Shown: positions 54,412 through 63,315, numbered from the stretch's first letter. The stretch: 64,000 bases of DNA from Sneathiella limimaris (GCF_012932565.1 NZ_JABBYJ010000003.1:310001-374000); one strand, 5' to 3'. The notes: generated from the letters alone by a model not told the origin. Numbers and translations: made by a program.

Positions 54412-55524
54412 CTACATCAGGGCGCCTATGCGTTCTTTCATCATTTCGGTGGAGCCGTCTGTGAAGGCGGCGATTTTTGCGGCGGCAAGATGCTGACCGA
54501 GGAAATGCTCTTCACGAAGACCATTGGCGCCCATGGCCTGCATGCAGGTCACGAGGGATGGGATAGTCACCTCCCCCGCCATTTTCTTAGCCAGTGCAGC
54601 GGCAAGGACAGCATCCTCTTTTGCATCGATAAGCCTTGCGGCCTTCTCCACCAGTCCGCTGAGGGCAGCGATATGGGTCATCACATCAGTTAGCGACCAT
54701 TTATACCCCTGATGAGCGACAAGAGGCTGGCCAAAGGCTTGCCGCTCCTTGCCATAGGATGTTGTGAGCTCCAGCGCGTTTTGCATCATGCCCACACACA
54801 TGGCGGCTACATAGGTGCGTGCGCCGTTAATGGACCCCATGGCATATTTAAAGGCTTCGCCAGGCGGACTTAACATATCTTCTGATGGGGCGATGTAATC
54901 TTCCAGATGGAACTCGCCCGCCCCAATGGCATGCCCGCCGATCAGGCGGTAAACCTCGCCCCGGCGGAATCCCTCCTGCTTGGCATCAATTAAAAAACTG
55001 GCAATCCCTTTCCAGCCCTTGGCGGGGTCAGTCTGGGCATAGAGCATGATGGTATCTGCGTAAGCCGCATTGGTGATCCAGGCTTTCGTGCCATTGATCC
55101 GCCAGCCCCCCTCGACTTTCTCAGCGCGGGTTTGTATGGCCGCAAAGTCACTGCCAGCCGCAGGCTCAGTGAGTGCCGTGCAGCCGATCCGCTCCGCCGA
55201 TAAAAGTTCATCGGCCATGGCATGATGCCGATCATGGGAACTGACGCGTAAGCGAGAGGCTACATTCTGGCTGTTGATCAGGGCGAAAACGCACGCCATG
55301 GATTGATGGGAGAGAAGCCGCGCCATTTCCACCTTATCAGAGAAAGGGGCCCCAAGACCGCCAAAGCAGGGCTCTGTTTCAAGCCCAAGAAGTCCGATCT
55401 CACTCGCCCGGACAAACATCTCCCCCGGGGCGGCGTGACGTTGTTCCCACTCCAGCCGATATTCCTTGAGATAAGCGCCAAATTCGCGAACCTTCGCGTC
55501 CAATCCACTTGTCCTGAACCCCAT
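54412..55524 (-). CDS. Acyl-CoA dehydrogenase family protein
   Basis: A 370-residue FAD enzyme oxidising an acyl-CoA (or related thioester) at the alpha-beta bond. The pattern CTALTEPAAGSDFAAIQTRA and WRINGTKAWITNAAYAD marks the FAD/substrate middle domain. GSINGARTYVAAMCVGMMQNALE and YGKERQAFGQPLV mark the C-terminal helical domain, and a QAMGANGLREEH segment sits where family members place conserved contacts. Substrate chain length is not readable. Single gene, slightly shorter than typical. The TetR gene upstream on the same strand may regulate it. Confidence 0.9.
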   Translation of the reverse strand: MGFRTSGLDAKVREFGAYLKEYRLEWEQRHAAPGEMFVRASEIGLLGLETEPCFGGLGAPFSDKVEMARLLSHQSMACVFALINSQNVASRLRVSSHDRHHAMADELLSAERIGCTALTEPAAGSDFAAIQTRAEKVEGGWRINGTKAWITNAAYADTIMLYAQTDPAKGWKGIASFLIDAKQEGFRRGEVYRLIGGHAIGAGEFHLEDYIAPSEDMLSPPGEAFKYAMGSINGARTYVAAMCVGMMQNALELTTSYGKERQAFGQPLVAHQGYKWSLTDVMTHIAALSGLVEKAARLIDAKEDAVLAAALAKKMAGEVTIPSLVTCMQAMGANGLREEHFLGQHLAAAKIAAFTDGSTEMMKERIGALM

Positions 55525-55628
55525 GAGACAACTCCCTTATTCTTTTTGATTTTGCAGGAAGTCTACCGGTGTTCAAGCAGGGTGTAAATAAACGGTGACA
55601 TTTGGCCTGCCAGATGAAATTCAGAAAC

Positions 55629-56207
55629 CTACCCAAGCAAATGGGATTGGTAATGGTCTTGGATCTCATGGAAATCAGTGTCTCCATACATACCGCTTAA
55701 GGTGTCGGTTGAGATACTGAAGAATAGAATTTTGGAAACCATCTGATAGACCAGCGCAAAAACCTCCAGCCTTTCCATATCCTTACATTGGCTGTCCAAG
55801 GCAATTATATCAGTCAGTTTTTCCAGAAATGGTTTCAGGTACCATTTTCGTTTCTCACCAGGTTGCTGCGATGTATCCAGAACAACCCGTGCGATCAGTC
55901 TGCCATCCTGCGGGTTATCAACAAAGTAGGCATTCAGCTGATCATGCAATTGCTGAAACCGATCTGCCGCCACCTCTTCAGAGGCTTCGAACTCCGTCAC
56001 GATCTTCATTAAGCGATCGGCCAATCGCTCCAACACTTCCGCAAAAAGTTTCTCCTTTTTCTCGAAATGATGCAGCAGCGCCTGCTTCGTGATGCCCAGT
56101 TCAACAGCCACGTCCTGAATGGAAACGCCATTGAAACCTCGACTGGAAAACAGTTCAGTTGCCGTCTCGATCAAGGCGTTGCGGGTATTTTTCCTGCGCG
56201 GTGTCAT
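55629..56207 (-). CDS. TetR-family regulator of the divergent Rieske oxygenase
   Basis: A 192-residue repressor with an N-terminal helix-turn-helix (GFNGVSIQDVAVELGITKQALLHHFEKKEKLF, about residues 24-55) and a helical ligand domain. It is divergent from the Rieske oxygenase gene across 90 bp that contain two matching palindromes, so it very probably represses both itself and that gene until an aromatic or related ligand appears. The acyl-CoA dehydrogenase lies downstream on the same strand, 104 bases away. Confidence 0.92.
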   Translation of the reverse strand: MTPRRKNTRNALIETATELFSSRGFNGVSIQDVAVELGITKQALLHHFEKKEKLFAEVLERLADRLMKIVTEFEASEEVAADRFQQLHDQLNAYFVDNPQDGRLIARVVLDTSQQPGEKRKWYLKPFLEKLTDIIALDSQCKDMERLEVFALVYQMVSKILFFSISTDTLSGMYGDTDFHEIQDHYQSHLLG

Positions 56208-56234
56208 GCCTCTTATCTACAAGAACATTGACAA

Positions 56235-56273
56235 CTTGCCAAGCGGTAAGTACTTTACTTACCAAACGGTAAG
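56235..56273. promoter_or_regulatory. Tandem TetR operators CTTACC-N4-GGTAAG
   Basis: The perfect copy cttacc-aaac-ggtaag is at 56258-56273, and the one-mismatch copy cttgcc-aagc-ggtaag is at 56235-56250. The centres are 23 bases apart. Both sit in the 90-bp divergent spacer, where one bound regulator could cover both promoters. Confidence 0.75.
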
Positions 56274-56297
56274 TTCCAGCAAGAAAGGGAGAGAAGT

Positions 56298-57443
56298 ATG
56301 GACCGGCAAACAGAATTGTCACTACTAAGAGAACTGGTCAGCCTGAGCGAAACACATTCTGCCTTTCTGGATACAGAAACTGGCCGATCTGCAGTTACCC
56401 GATATCTGTCAGAGGACCGCTTTGATCAGGAACTCTCAAATGTCTTCAAGAAAACACCCTTGATCGGAGCGCATGTATCGCAGCTTGAAAACCCCGGTGA
56501 TTTCGTAACCACTGAACTCGCGGGTCTTCCCATCCTGGTGGTGCGCGACAAAGAAGGAACGGTCAGAGTCTTTCTGAATGTGTGCCGTCACCGGGGGGCA
56601 AAACTGGAAAAACAAACCTCCGGCTGCAAACGCATTTTCACCTGCCCCTATCATGCCTGGTCCTATAACTCAGATGGCAGCCTCCGCGGTATCCCGCAAG
56701 AAAAACAGGGTTTCCCTGACATTGATAAGCAAATGCTCAATCTGAAAAGCCTCGCAGTCGAAGAAAAACTTGGTTGGATTTGGGTTCGACCGGATCTGAG
56801 TGGAGAGGAAATTAGACCGGATTTCCTGGCGCCGATTGAAGACATGATATCCTGGATCGGATTTGAAGATTACGCGATTGCAGAGACGACAGAACTGGAT
56901 GTGAAGGCTAACTGGAAGGTCTTAGTCGAAGGGGGGATTGAGGCTTATCACTTCAAGGTCGCGCACAAAGATACTATTGGGCCGCATTTCATGAATAACC
57001 TGTCTAGCTATCAGGTGTTTGGGCAAAACTTGCGGTCTATTCTCCCTCGCGAGTCCTTGAAAGACATGGCCAAGCTGCCGGAAGATCAGTGGAATATCCG
57101 CGACCACACCAATGTTCTATATTCCGTTTTCCCCTTGAACCAGTTCCTGATGATGCAGGATCATATAGCTTGGGTTCAAATGAACCCGATCAGCGCAGGT
57201 CAAACAAAGGTGAAAATCTCCACACTCGCGCCAAAGGCCGAGGTTTCAGAAGACAAGGCAGATCACTGGAAACGCAACCAGCAAATCACACTGAAGACTT
57301 TAACTGAAGATTTTGAGATCGGTGAAGATATACAGTCAGGTCTGGCAAGCCGCGCCAATGAGACACTGATTTTTGGGAAATTTGAAGGGGCCCTGACCCA
57401 GTTCAACGCTATAGTAGATGGGCATTTGGCCGCTTCGTCATAG
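56298..57443 (+). CDS. Rieske aromatic ring-hydroxylating oxygenase, alpha subunit
   Basis: A 381-residue catalytic subunit. The Rieske 2Fe-2S cluster is C96-x-H98-x17-C116-x2-H119 (CRHRG and CPYHAW). The mononuclear iron site has His218 and His223 in YHFKVAH, with an acidic ligand expected in the C-terminal EDFEIGEDIQSGL region. It hydroxylates or demethylates an unknown substrate. No ferredoxin, reductase or beta subunit is adjacent, so electrons must come from genes elsewhere. Controlled by the divergent TetR. Confidence 0.92.
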   Translation: MDRQTELSLLRELVSLSETHSAFLDTETGRSAVTRYLSEDRFDQELSNVFKKTPLIGAHVSQLENPGDFVTTELAGLPILVVRDKEGTVRVFLNVCRHRGAKLEKQTSGCKRIFTCPYHAWSYNSDGSLRGIPQEKQGFPDIDKQMLNLKSLAVEEKLGWIWVRPDLSGEEIRPDFLAPIEDMISWIGFEDYAIAETTELDVKANWKVLVEGGIEAYHFKVAHKDTIGPHFMNNLSSYQVFGQNLRSILPRESLKDMAKLPEDQWNIRDHTNVLYSVFPLNQFLMMQDHIAWVQMNPISAGQTKVKISTLAPKAEVSEDKADHWKRNQQITLKTLTEDFEIGEDIQSGLASRANETLIFGKFEGALTQFNAIVDGHLAASS

Positions 57444-57481
57444 GCTAATTTAAACTGAGCTATTGGTGAGGAATTGTCCCC

Positions 57482-57856
57482 TCACCCATCCTCAGCCGCT
57501 TCGCCCCAGGGGTCATTTTCCAGGATACGCTGCATTTTTCGGTAAAGGTTGGCGTTGTCATGCATAACCTCCCCGACGGCGGGGTTATGGTCCGCAAAAT
57601 CATCCATAAACTCAGCTGCAACGCCCAGGAAATCGCAAGCGGCCTTAATCACCGGAACCCCTTCAAAGGTACCTTCCGGATCTTCCAGCAGCTGTTGTGA
57701 AACGGCGTTATAGATGTCTGAGTTGGCCTGCATCTGGGCGGCGGCCTCTGGATTGTGTTTTCCAATATCGTCGCAAAGCCCTGCGACACTGATCAAAAGA
57801 TTGCTTGTGATTTCAGTATATTTTGGAATTTCACCTCTCCCACTTTTTGATGCCAT
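57482..57856 (-). CDS. Small helical protein with internal duplication, unknown
   Basis: A 124-residue, acidic soluble protein not assigned to a family. It contains two related ~42-residue halves: ANSDIYNAVSQQLLEDPEG near residues 44-62 matches DNANLYRKMQRILENDPWG near residues 100-118, each preceded by a helix with DD(I/F)..HNP. This looks like an ancient tandem duplication forming a pseudo-symmetric helical bundle. It is a single gene, divergent from the ECF sigma gene, with stops facing the Rieske oxygenase. Confidence 0.75.
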   Translation of the reverse strand: MASKSGRGEIPKYTEITSNLLISVAGLCDDIGKHNPEAAAQMQANSDIYNAVSQQLLEDPEGTFEGVPVIKAACDFLGVAAEFMDDFADHNPAVGEVMHDNANLYRKMQRILENDPWGEAAEDG

Positions 57857-57982
57857 GTAACAAGAGCCTAAGACATCTAAAAGCCGAAAGAAAGAGCCAA
57901 GGGAAATTAAGGTTTTTGGGGCGACTCGCTCGCCCGCATAATATTTATATCCAATTCCCCTGAAACATATTATTCTGATGCG

Positions 57983-58495
57983 ATGTTTTTGAAGCGTAAA
58001 ATGTCGCGGCTATTGCCCGAGCTGAAAGCTTATGCGATTGCCATTACCAAGGATGAGGAGCTGGCGAAAGACCTGGTTCAGGAAGCTTGCCAGAAAACCT
58101 TGTCAGCGAAACGGGTACCGGATCGGGCAGAAGATCTGAAACCTTGGATGTTCCGGATTATCCGAAACCTCTTTATTGATCATAAACGGCGGGAAAAAAC
58201 TGCTTCGGAATATTTTGACAGTGTCAGCCGTTTATATGAAAACACCCCTGCATCCAACCCAGCGGTTATTGAGGAACTTCTGGTCCGGCAAGCCCTTGAA
58301 AGGCTGTCAGAGCAGGAGCGGGAAATTTTGTATCTGATTGATGTGTTTGAGTTGAAGTACGCAGAAGCGGCAGTTGTCCTTGGCATTGCTCAAGGAACGA
58401 TAATGAGCCGGATCAGTCGGGCGCGTCGCGCACTTCTGCAGGAAGTTGAAAGTTCAAACGTGCAGCGCATAAAAAGGAAGAGTTTGCGTAAATGA
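57983..58495 (+). CDS. ECF-type RNA polymerase sigma factor
   Basis: A 170-residue sigma factor with region 2 at about residues 10-75 (AYAIAITKDEELAKDLVQEAC, then PWMFRIIRNLFIDHKRR) and region 4 at about 100-155 (ALERLSEQEREILYLIDVFELKYAEAAVVLGIAQGTIMSRISRARR). It lies upstream of its anti-sigma gene with an ATGA overlap. The promoter set it controls cannot be told; the convergent sulfite dehydrogenase cluster is close but on the other strand. Confidence 0.93.
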   Translation: MFLKRKMSRLLPELKAYAIAITKDEELAKDLVQEACQKTLSAKRVPDRAEDLKPWMFRIIRNLFIDHKRREKTASEYFDSVSRLYENTPASNPAVIEELLVRQALERLSEQEREILYLIDVFELKYAEAAVVLGIAQGTIMSRISRARRALLQEVESSNVQRIKRKSLRK

Positions 58496-59274
58496 GTATC
58501 CGTAACGAAGATTGGGAACTGCTGAACGGTTATGTTGACCGGGAGCTTCCGCTTGCCGAACAGGAAATCTTGGAAGCCCGCCTGATGGAAGAGCCTCTGC
58601 TTCGCGAAGAGCTGAGCCGCCTTCAAGAAATCAAGCGACACCTAAGTGGTCAAAAGAGCAAAGCTGCAAACGACACGGTATCCAGCGGAACGCCCTATGG
58701 CTGGCGCCGCGGCGCGGCAGCGGCAGCAATCCTACTGGCACTTTTTGGGGCAACAGCGGGTTGGTATGCGCTGCAACCAGAGAAAGTGACCTTGGCGGAA
58801 GGCCTGCATCAGATCTATTCAGAAAAGAGCTATCTTCTGGAAACGGAACCTCGAACGTTACAAGTTTCAAGCCCCGTTACGGGTGATTTTGAGATCCCCG
58901 ATCTCAGCGCGTCAAACCTTCGACTGGCGGAAGCCAAACTGGAGCAAACAAAAATCGGGGAAATTCTCTCGGCCCATTATCGGGGGACCAGGGGATGCCG
59001 CCTGACCTTTGTCAGCAAAAGCAAAACAACTGACCAACCAGAGCAAGTCCATGCGACATCAATCGTCTTTGACAAACATAGCAGGCTGTTGAAAGCCCGC
59101 TGGCAAATCGGCACCCAGTCCGTCACTGTTCTGGCAACCGGCATGGATGAGGATCGCTTCGCGACGATTTCGCGCTATTTGCAAAACGAGCTTCGCCTGC
59201 AGGAAAAAAGAAAGCAGGAAGAGCTTCGGATCGCTATGATTTCAGCGTATCAAAAAGCTCGTCCCTGCGCGTAA
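58492..59274 (+). CDS. Membrane anti-sigma factor, zinc-free type
   Basis: A 260-residue protein with a cytoplasmic anti-sigma domain (about residues 5-48, LLNGYVDRELPLAEQEILEARL), one membrane helix (about 72-90) and a periplasmic sensory domain (about 95-260). It lacks the His-x3-Cys-x2-Cys zinc motif of ZAS proteins, so it belongs to the zinc-free class. It is translationally coupled to the ECF sigma gene and should hold the sigma until a cell-envelope or extracellular signal arrives. Convergent with the cytochrome c gene. Confidence 0.85.
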   Translation: MSIRNEDWELLNGYVDRELPLAEQEILEARLMEEPLLREELSRLQEIKRHLSGQKSKAANDTVSSGTPYGWRRGAAAAAILLALFGATAGWYALQPEKVTLAEGLHQIYSEKSYLLETEPRTLQVSSPVTGDFEIPDLSASNLRLAEAKLEQTKIGEILSAHYRGTRGCRLTFVSKSKTTDQPEQVHATSIVFDKHSRLLKARWQIGTQSVTVLATGMDEDRFATISRYLQNELRLQEKRKQEELRIAMISAYQKARPCA

Positions 59275-59298
59275 GGTCTCTGACCTGAGTGTTTGAAC

Positions 59299-59613
59299 CT
59301 AATTTTTAGGGAAGTTTGGCCGGTCTGTATTGTAGTATTTGGCAAGATATTCAATGATCACGGATCGGTCAGGCTCTTCAATAGGCTCCATTTCCTGCTC
59401 ATCCACCATCCAGACCAACAGCTCGTCCCAGGCTTTTTTCGTCAAACCCTGTTGGGCCACAATTTTTTCAGAATGACAGGCTGTGCAATAGATGTAGGTT
59501 TCTTCCGCACCGGGCTTATCCACCAGTACACCATATTCGGACTCTTCGTCCGCCATCACGCCCGCTGAGCTGAACACAACAAAAACTCCAGCCCAAAACA
59601 ACTTTCTTATCAT
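59299..59613 (-). CDS. Small c-type cytochrome (sulfite dehydrogenase subunit)
   Basis: A 104-residue exported monohaem cytochrome. It has a signal peptide (about residues 1-21), the haem site C43-T-A-C46-H47 and a likely axial Met near residue 77 (EQEM). It follows the molybdenum sulfite dehydrogenase gene and is the likely SorB-type electron acceptor. The start is ATG 59613 with GGAG upstream; an ATG five codons earlier is less likely. A terminator-like hairpin lies between the two genes. Confidence 0.87.
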   Translation of the reverse strand: MIRKLFWAGVFVVFSSAGVMADEESEYGVLVDKPGAEETYIYCTACHSEKIVAQQGLTKKAWDELLVWMVDEQEMEPIEEPDRSVIIEYLAKYYNTDRPNFPKN

Positions 59614-59637
59614 TTGCAAAAACTCCACAAAGTATAA

Positions 59638-59664
59638 AAAGAGGGCGCCATCAAGCGCCCTCTT
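59638..59664 (-). terminator. Terminator-like hairpin between sorA- and sorB-like genes
   Basis: On the minus strand agagggcgc pairs with gcgccctct around a 6-base loop and is followed by ctttttat. It ends 25 bases before the cytochrome c ATG, so it may attenuate the downstream gene rather than end the operon. Confidence 0.75.
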
Positions 59665-59678
59665 ATCATCTCAAAAAA

Positions 59679-60980
59679 TTATACGTATCTGACAGCAACC
59701 CGGTGCATGGTGTTGTTCAGATACCCTTTCGGATTCCAGTTGATGGCATGAGGCTGCGCTTCGCCAGCATCATCGATTGCCTTCGCCCAGATCTCGTAAT
59801 AGCCTTTTTCAGGCAGTTTGACGTTTAGGCTGAAGTTCTGCCAAGCACCTGAGTTTACAGGCGCATCCACCTTCGCCTTCATCCAGGTGACGCCGAAATC
59901 CATGGACACATGAACTTCACTAATGTTCCGGTCGCCTGACCAGGCATGGCCGCGAACTTCCACATCACCACCACTGACGGCCGCGCCATTTGCAGGTGCC
60001 GTAATCAGCGATTTCACCGGCATCCGCTCGATGATTTCAAAGTCTTTCTTGTCGACTTTTTCACCGGGAGACACAGGTCTGTTGGGAACGCGGTAGGCCG
60101 TACCGGTCATTTTTGGACCATCATGCACCACATCGCGAAGATAGATCCGTGTCAGCCATTTCTGGGAACAGGACCCTGGCCATCCTGGCACGACCAAACG
60201 CAGCGGTGCACCATTATGAGGATGAAGCGGTGCGCCGTTCTGCTCAAAAGCAATCAGGATATTATCGGTCATTGCTTTTTCAATGGGCATGCCGCGGGAA
60301 ATTGGCAATTTGCCTTCTTTCATGGACAAATGGTCATCCGCGCCAACATGCGCCGTATAGACAACATTATCCTTCACACCAGCAGCTTCCAGTACGTCTT
60401 TCAGACGGACGCCGGTCCAGTTGGAACAGGCAACCGCTCCATATGTCCACTGGTTACCCTTGGCTGGGGGATTAAAAAAGGCCCGGCCATTGCCACCACA
60501 TTCGATGGTCAGGGCCATTGTGACCACCTCAAACTTAGACTTCAAATCGGCAATGGTCATGGTCATAGGGTTATCCACGAGGCCATCAACAGTTAAAGTC
60601 CAGCTGGCCGCATCAACATCTTCTGGGGGTATACCGTTGTTGCGAATGAAGTGCCGGGCCGTAGGAGTAATTGCGTCATCCAGCAGATGCGGAGGTGTTT
60701 CCGCATTCAAGGGACGATCGTTCAACATGGTCAAACCGTCTTTACCTGCAATCATATGATTATCCGCAAGTGCGACAGGGATCAGACCAGAGGGAAGGTT
60801 CCGATGAAACGGAATGCTGGCGCCCAGCAACCCACCCAAAGTCGCTAGCCCGGCACCTTTCAGAAAGCCGCGCCGGTCTTTATGGGCAACCCGCCCGAGA
60901 TAGACGCGGTCTGCTTCAACCGGGTCCTTCTCATACATCTCAAGTATCTCTTTTGAGTCCAGTTTTTTATCGTCACTCAT
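59679..60980 (-). CDS. Sulfite dehydrogenase / oxidase, molybdopterin subunit
   Basis: A 433-residue Tat-exported enzyme oxidising sulfite to sulfate in the periplasm. The Tat signal has the twin arginines at residues 36-37 (RRGFLKGAGLA) after an unusually long n-region. The molybdenum ligand is Cys161 in LTIECGGNGR. HPHNGAPLRLVVPGW and the C-terminal dimerisation domain (VEVRGHAWSGDRNISEVHVS) match the SorA/SoxC family. Electrons go to the cytochrome c encoded downstream. No other sox genes are in the window, so a simple detoxification or energy-yielding sulfite step is likely. Confidence 0.92.
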   Translation of the reverse strand: MSDDKKLDSKEILEMYEKDPVEADRVYLGRVAHKDRRGFLKGAGLATLGGLLGASIPFHRNLPSGLIPVALADNHMIAGKDGLTMLNDRPLNAETPPHLLDDAITPTARHFIRNNGIPPEDVDAASWTLTVDGLVDNPMTMTIADLKSKFEVVTMALTIECGGNGRAFFNPPAKGNQWTYGAVACSNWTGVRLKDVLEAAGVKDNVVYTAHVGADDHLSMKEGKLPISRGMPIEKAMTDNILIAFEQNGAPLHPHNGAPLRLVVPGWPGSCSQKWLTRIYLRDVVHDGPKMTGTAYRVPNRPVSPGEKVDKKDFEIIERMPVKSLITAPANGAAVSGGDVEVRGHAWSGDRNISEVHVSMDFGVTWMKAKVDAPVNSGAWQNFSLNVKLPEKGYYEIWAKAIDDAGEAQPHAINWNPKGYLNNTMHRVAVRYV

Positions 60981-61194
60981 TCAATTTCCTCCCGAATGAT
61001 AGCTGGTACGATTTAGGGATTAACGGGTGACCCTCCGGTTTTATTCCAACTTTCTTATTTTAGTTTTTTTTCGGTTGCGCAAAAAAGAGCTCGCCCCCCG
61101 TCATTGCAACTATTTTCAGGAAATTTAAGGCTCAAGGTATCCAACGAGATGATCCCCTCGGTCTCAATAAAAATGCCTATCCCCCACCCTGAAT

Positions 61195-61222
61195 CAAAAA
61201 AGGCAGCGAAACCGCTGCCTTC
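61195..61222 (-). terminator. Rho-independent terminator of the second VPLPA-CTERM gene
   Basis: On the minus strand aggcagcg-gttt-cgctgcct is followed by tttttt, 27 bases after the stop codon. The rest of the 266-bp spacer to 60980 is AT-rich with no gene. Confidence 0.9.
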
Positions 61223-61246
61223 TTCAGAATTAAAGACTTTCTGGAC

Positions 61247-61840
61247 TTAGGCTGAAGCTTTGCGCTTCCGCCATCCCATAAACCCAAGAAGAGCCATACC
61301 TGCTGCGTAGAGCGGTAGCGCTGCTGGAAGTGGAACTGCTGAAATTTCGACATCATCCAGAAGGATACCGATATTATCGCCACCTGCGTGGCTGAACGTC
61401 AGAATACCCTCAGTTGTCAGCGTTACAATTCGAATGATTTCCTCAAATGCATCTCCAGGGTTTTTTGAAAAATCTTCATTCAAATCACCAAAAGTCACAT
61501 TCACCCCGTCTGAGGAACCACCGCGTTGGTTACCCGCAATTCGGAAGGACAATTTATAGGTTCCGATTGCAAAGCTGTCTTTGGTCGAAAGATCACCAGC
61601 GTTTCTTGTAGAACCGTCGAGGTCGACACAGGTGTTCGTATCACAAAGATCGTAAAACCCCGTACCAATTGTATCAACTGTACCATTGCTGACATTCCAG
61701 TTCAGGAAGTCATTTGAATTCAGCTCTTTTGTCTCTGCTTCAAAATCATCTGAAAAAGATGAAAGAACTGCTGCGTTTACCTGTGACGTCAATCCGGCAA
61801 ACAGGATCAGAGCTAACGCTACCCCAAATTTTTTAAACAT
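61247..61840 (-). CDS. VPLPA-CTERM sorting domain-containing protein
   Basis: A 197-residue exported protein with a signal peptide (about residues 1-23), a beta-sandwich body of the kind seen in secreted surface proteins (about 25-165, with the disulfide-type pair in YDLCDTNTCVDLDG) and the C-terminal signal SAVPLPAALPLYAAG, membrane helix, RKRKASA. Sorting is expected by a VPLPA-type exosortase encoded elsewhere. The start is ATG 61840 with GAGG upstream. It stands alone with a terminator. The 288 bp upstream to 62128 are AT-rich and hold the two divergent promoters; nothing else was recognised. Confidence 0.87.
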   Translation of the reverse strand: MFKKFGVALALILFAGLTSQVNAAVLSSFSDDFEAETKELNSNDFLNWNVSNGTVDTIGTGFYDLCDTNTCVDLDGSTRNAGDLSTKDSFAIGTYKLSFRIAGNQRGGSSDGVNVTFGDLNEDFSKNPGDAFEEIIRIVTLTTEGILTFSHAGGDNIGILLDDVEISAVPLPAALPLYAAGMALLGFMGWRKRKASA

Positions 61841-62128
61841 AGTTCTGCCTCTGTCTTGAATAAGTCTTTCAAGCATAAAAGCTGACAGGCAAGGTACAAA
61901 GCTTAAAGAACCGTTAACATGTAATATTTATCTAAAATTTAATTTAATTTCAGAATTTACAACTCATGCCTGTGGAAGCACTCTTTTTAATTGAGACACT
62001 TATGGTTAACGGTAAAGAATCGCTCCTTAATTAGATTTGTTTACTTTGACAGTCGTCACTCGCTGATCCTTTTCCTGTGTGATACGTATATGTTTTAACT
62101 TTCCTCTCGTCTAAAAAAAGGGCCATTG

Positions 62129-63232
62129 ATGGACTCGGTTACACAATTTGTTTTGGGAGCCAGTATCGGGGCAGCGTGCCTTGGCAAGCGGCATGGCCTG
62201 CGCAAAGCAGCCCTCACAGGTGGTCTTTTGGGAACCCTGCCGGATCTTGATGTCTTTTGGGATTATGGAGGCGCGCTGGAAAATTTCGTACAACATCGCT
62301 CAGCTACCCACTCACTCCTTGTGCAAACGATCGTGACACCCTTCATTGCAGAAGGGCTGTGGCGCTTATTTAAAAAGCCGGATGGCGGGGGACGGCTCGC
62401 GTTCTATTGGACTGTTTGGCTGACTTTAATAACCCACGCCCTCTTGGATGCGACAACCATCTATGGCACACAACTCCTTTGGCCGATCACGGACTATCCG
62501 TTCGGAATTGGCTCAATGTTCATCATTGATCCACTGTACACACTGCCACTTCTGTTCGTCACTTTATGGGCATTGATCCGCCCAAACTGGTCCCCTAAAT
62601 TTCGCTCAACCCTGGGGGCGGCACTCATTCTGTCCACTTGTTATCTGGGCTGGTCAATGATCGCCCAAGGCTGGATGAAAGACCGAGCAGTCCAGCAATT
62701 TGCAGATCGTGGGATCCCATCTGAGGATGTGCTGATAATCCCCCTCCCCTTTACCACCTTCGCCTGGAAAGCGGTTGCTATCCAGCCAGAGACTTACGCG
62801 AACCTGTATCTACCGCTTCTTCACTCAGAAGACCCACCGGTTTTCTATTCCCACAAACGATGGCCTCAAGATCTTAGCTGCGCTGAACTGGTCACGTATC
62901 CGGCACATACTTTACTCGAAGCTTTCACAAAAGGTTTTTACAGCCTGACCCACCGCGAGGACGGCAACCTTGTTCAGGCTGATCTGAGAATGGGCCTGAC
63001 CCCCAACTATGTTTTCCAATTTGCCCTGCAAAGCGAAGCCAAGAATGATGAAAAGGTTCCGTCCCTTGCTCATCGCGTAGCCTCCACCCGCTCCCAAGAA
63101 GGCGACTTCCCCTGGCTATTGGACCTGATCCGCGGCGATATTTCCACTCGTCCCGCAGAAAAAGAACAACTGCTCCCAGCACAGCAGGTTGTCCAAGCCC
63201 AGTTGCCAAGAAGCTGCTCCGGTACAGGGTGA
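62129..63232 (+). CDS. YdjM-like metal-dependent membrane hydrolase
   Basis: A 367-residue inner-membrane protein of the LexA-binding, YdjM-like hydrolase family (DUF457 type). The first part holds MDSVTQFVLGASIGAACLGKR, GTLPDLDVFWDYG, HRSATHSLL and THALLDATT, with the conserved His/Asp residues of a metal site. Three or more membrane helices lie at about 80-205. The C-terminal ~170 residues are soluble. The substrate is unknown. ATG 62129 is chosen over the TTG one codon earlier. Confidence 0.88.
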   Translation: MDSVTQFVLGASIGAACLGKRHGLRKAALTGGLLGTLPDLDVFWDYGGALENFVQHRSATHSLLVQTIVTPFIAEGLWRLFKKPDGGGRLAFYWTVWLTLITHALLDATTIYGTQLLWPITDYPFGIGSMFIIDPLYTLPLLFVTLWALIRPNWSPKFRSTLGAALILSTCYLGWSMIAQGWMKDRAVQQFADRGIPSEDVLIIPLPFTTFAWKAVAIQPETYANLYLPLLHSEDPPVFYSHKRWPQDLSCAELVTYPAHTLLEAFTKGFYSLTHREDGNLVQADLRMGLTPNYVFQFALQSEAKNDEKVPSLAHRVASTRSQEGDFPWLLDLIRGDISTRPAEKEQLLPAQQVVQAQLPRSCSGTG

Positions 63233-63315
63233 GACTGATTAGAAGGTGATTTATTTGTCGAAAATTGCGTCCTTGCGCCCCCCAAAGTTTAGTTGGATGG
63301 TGCTCCCTGAAACCC

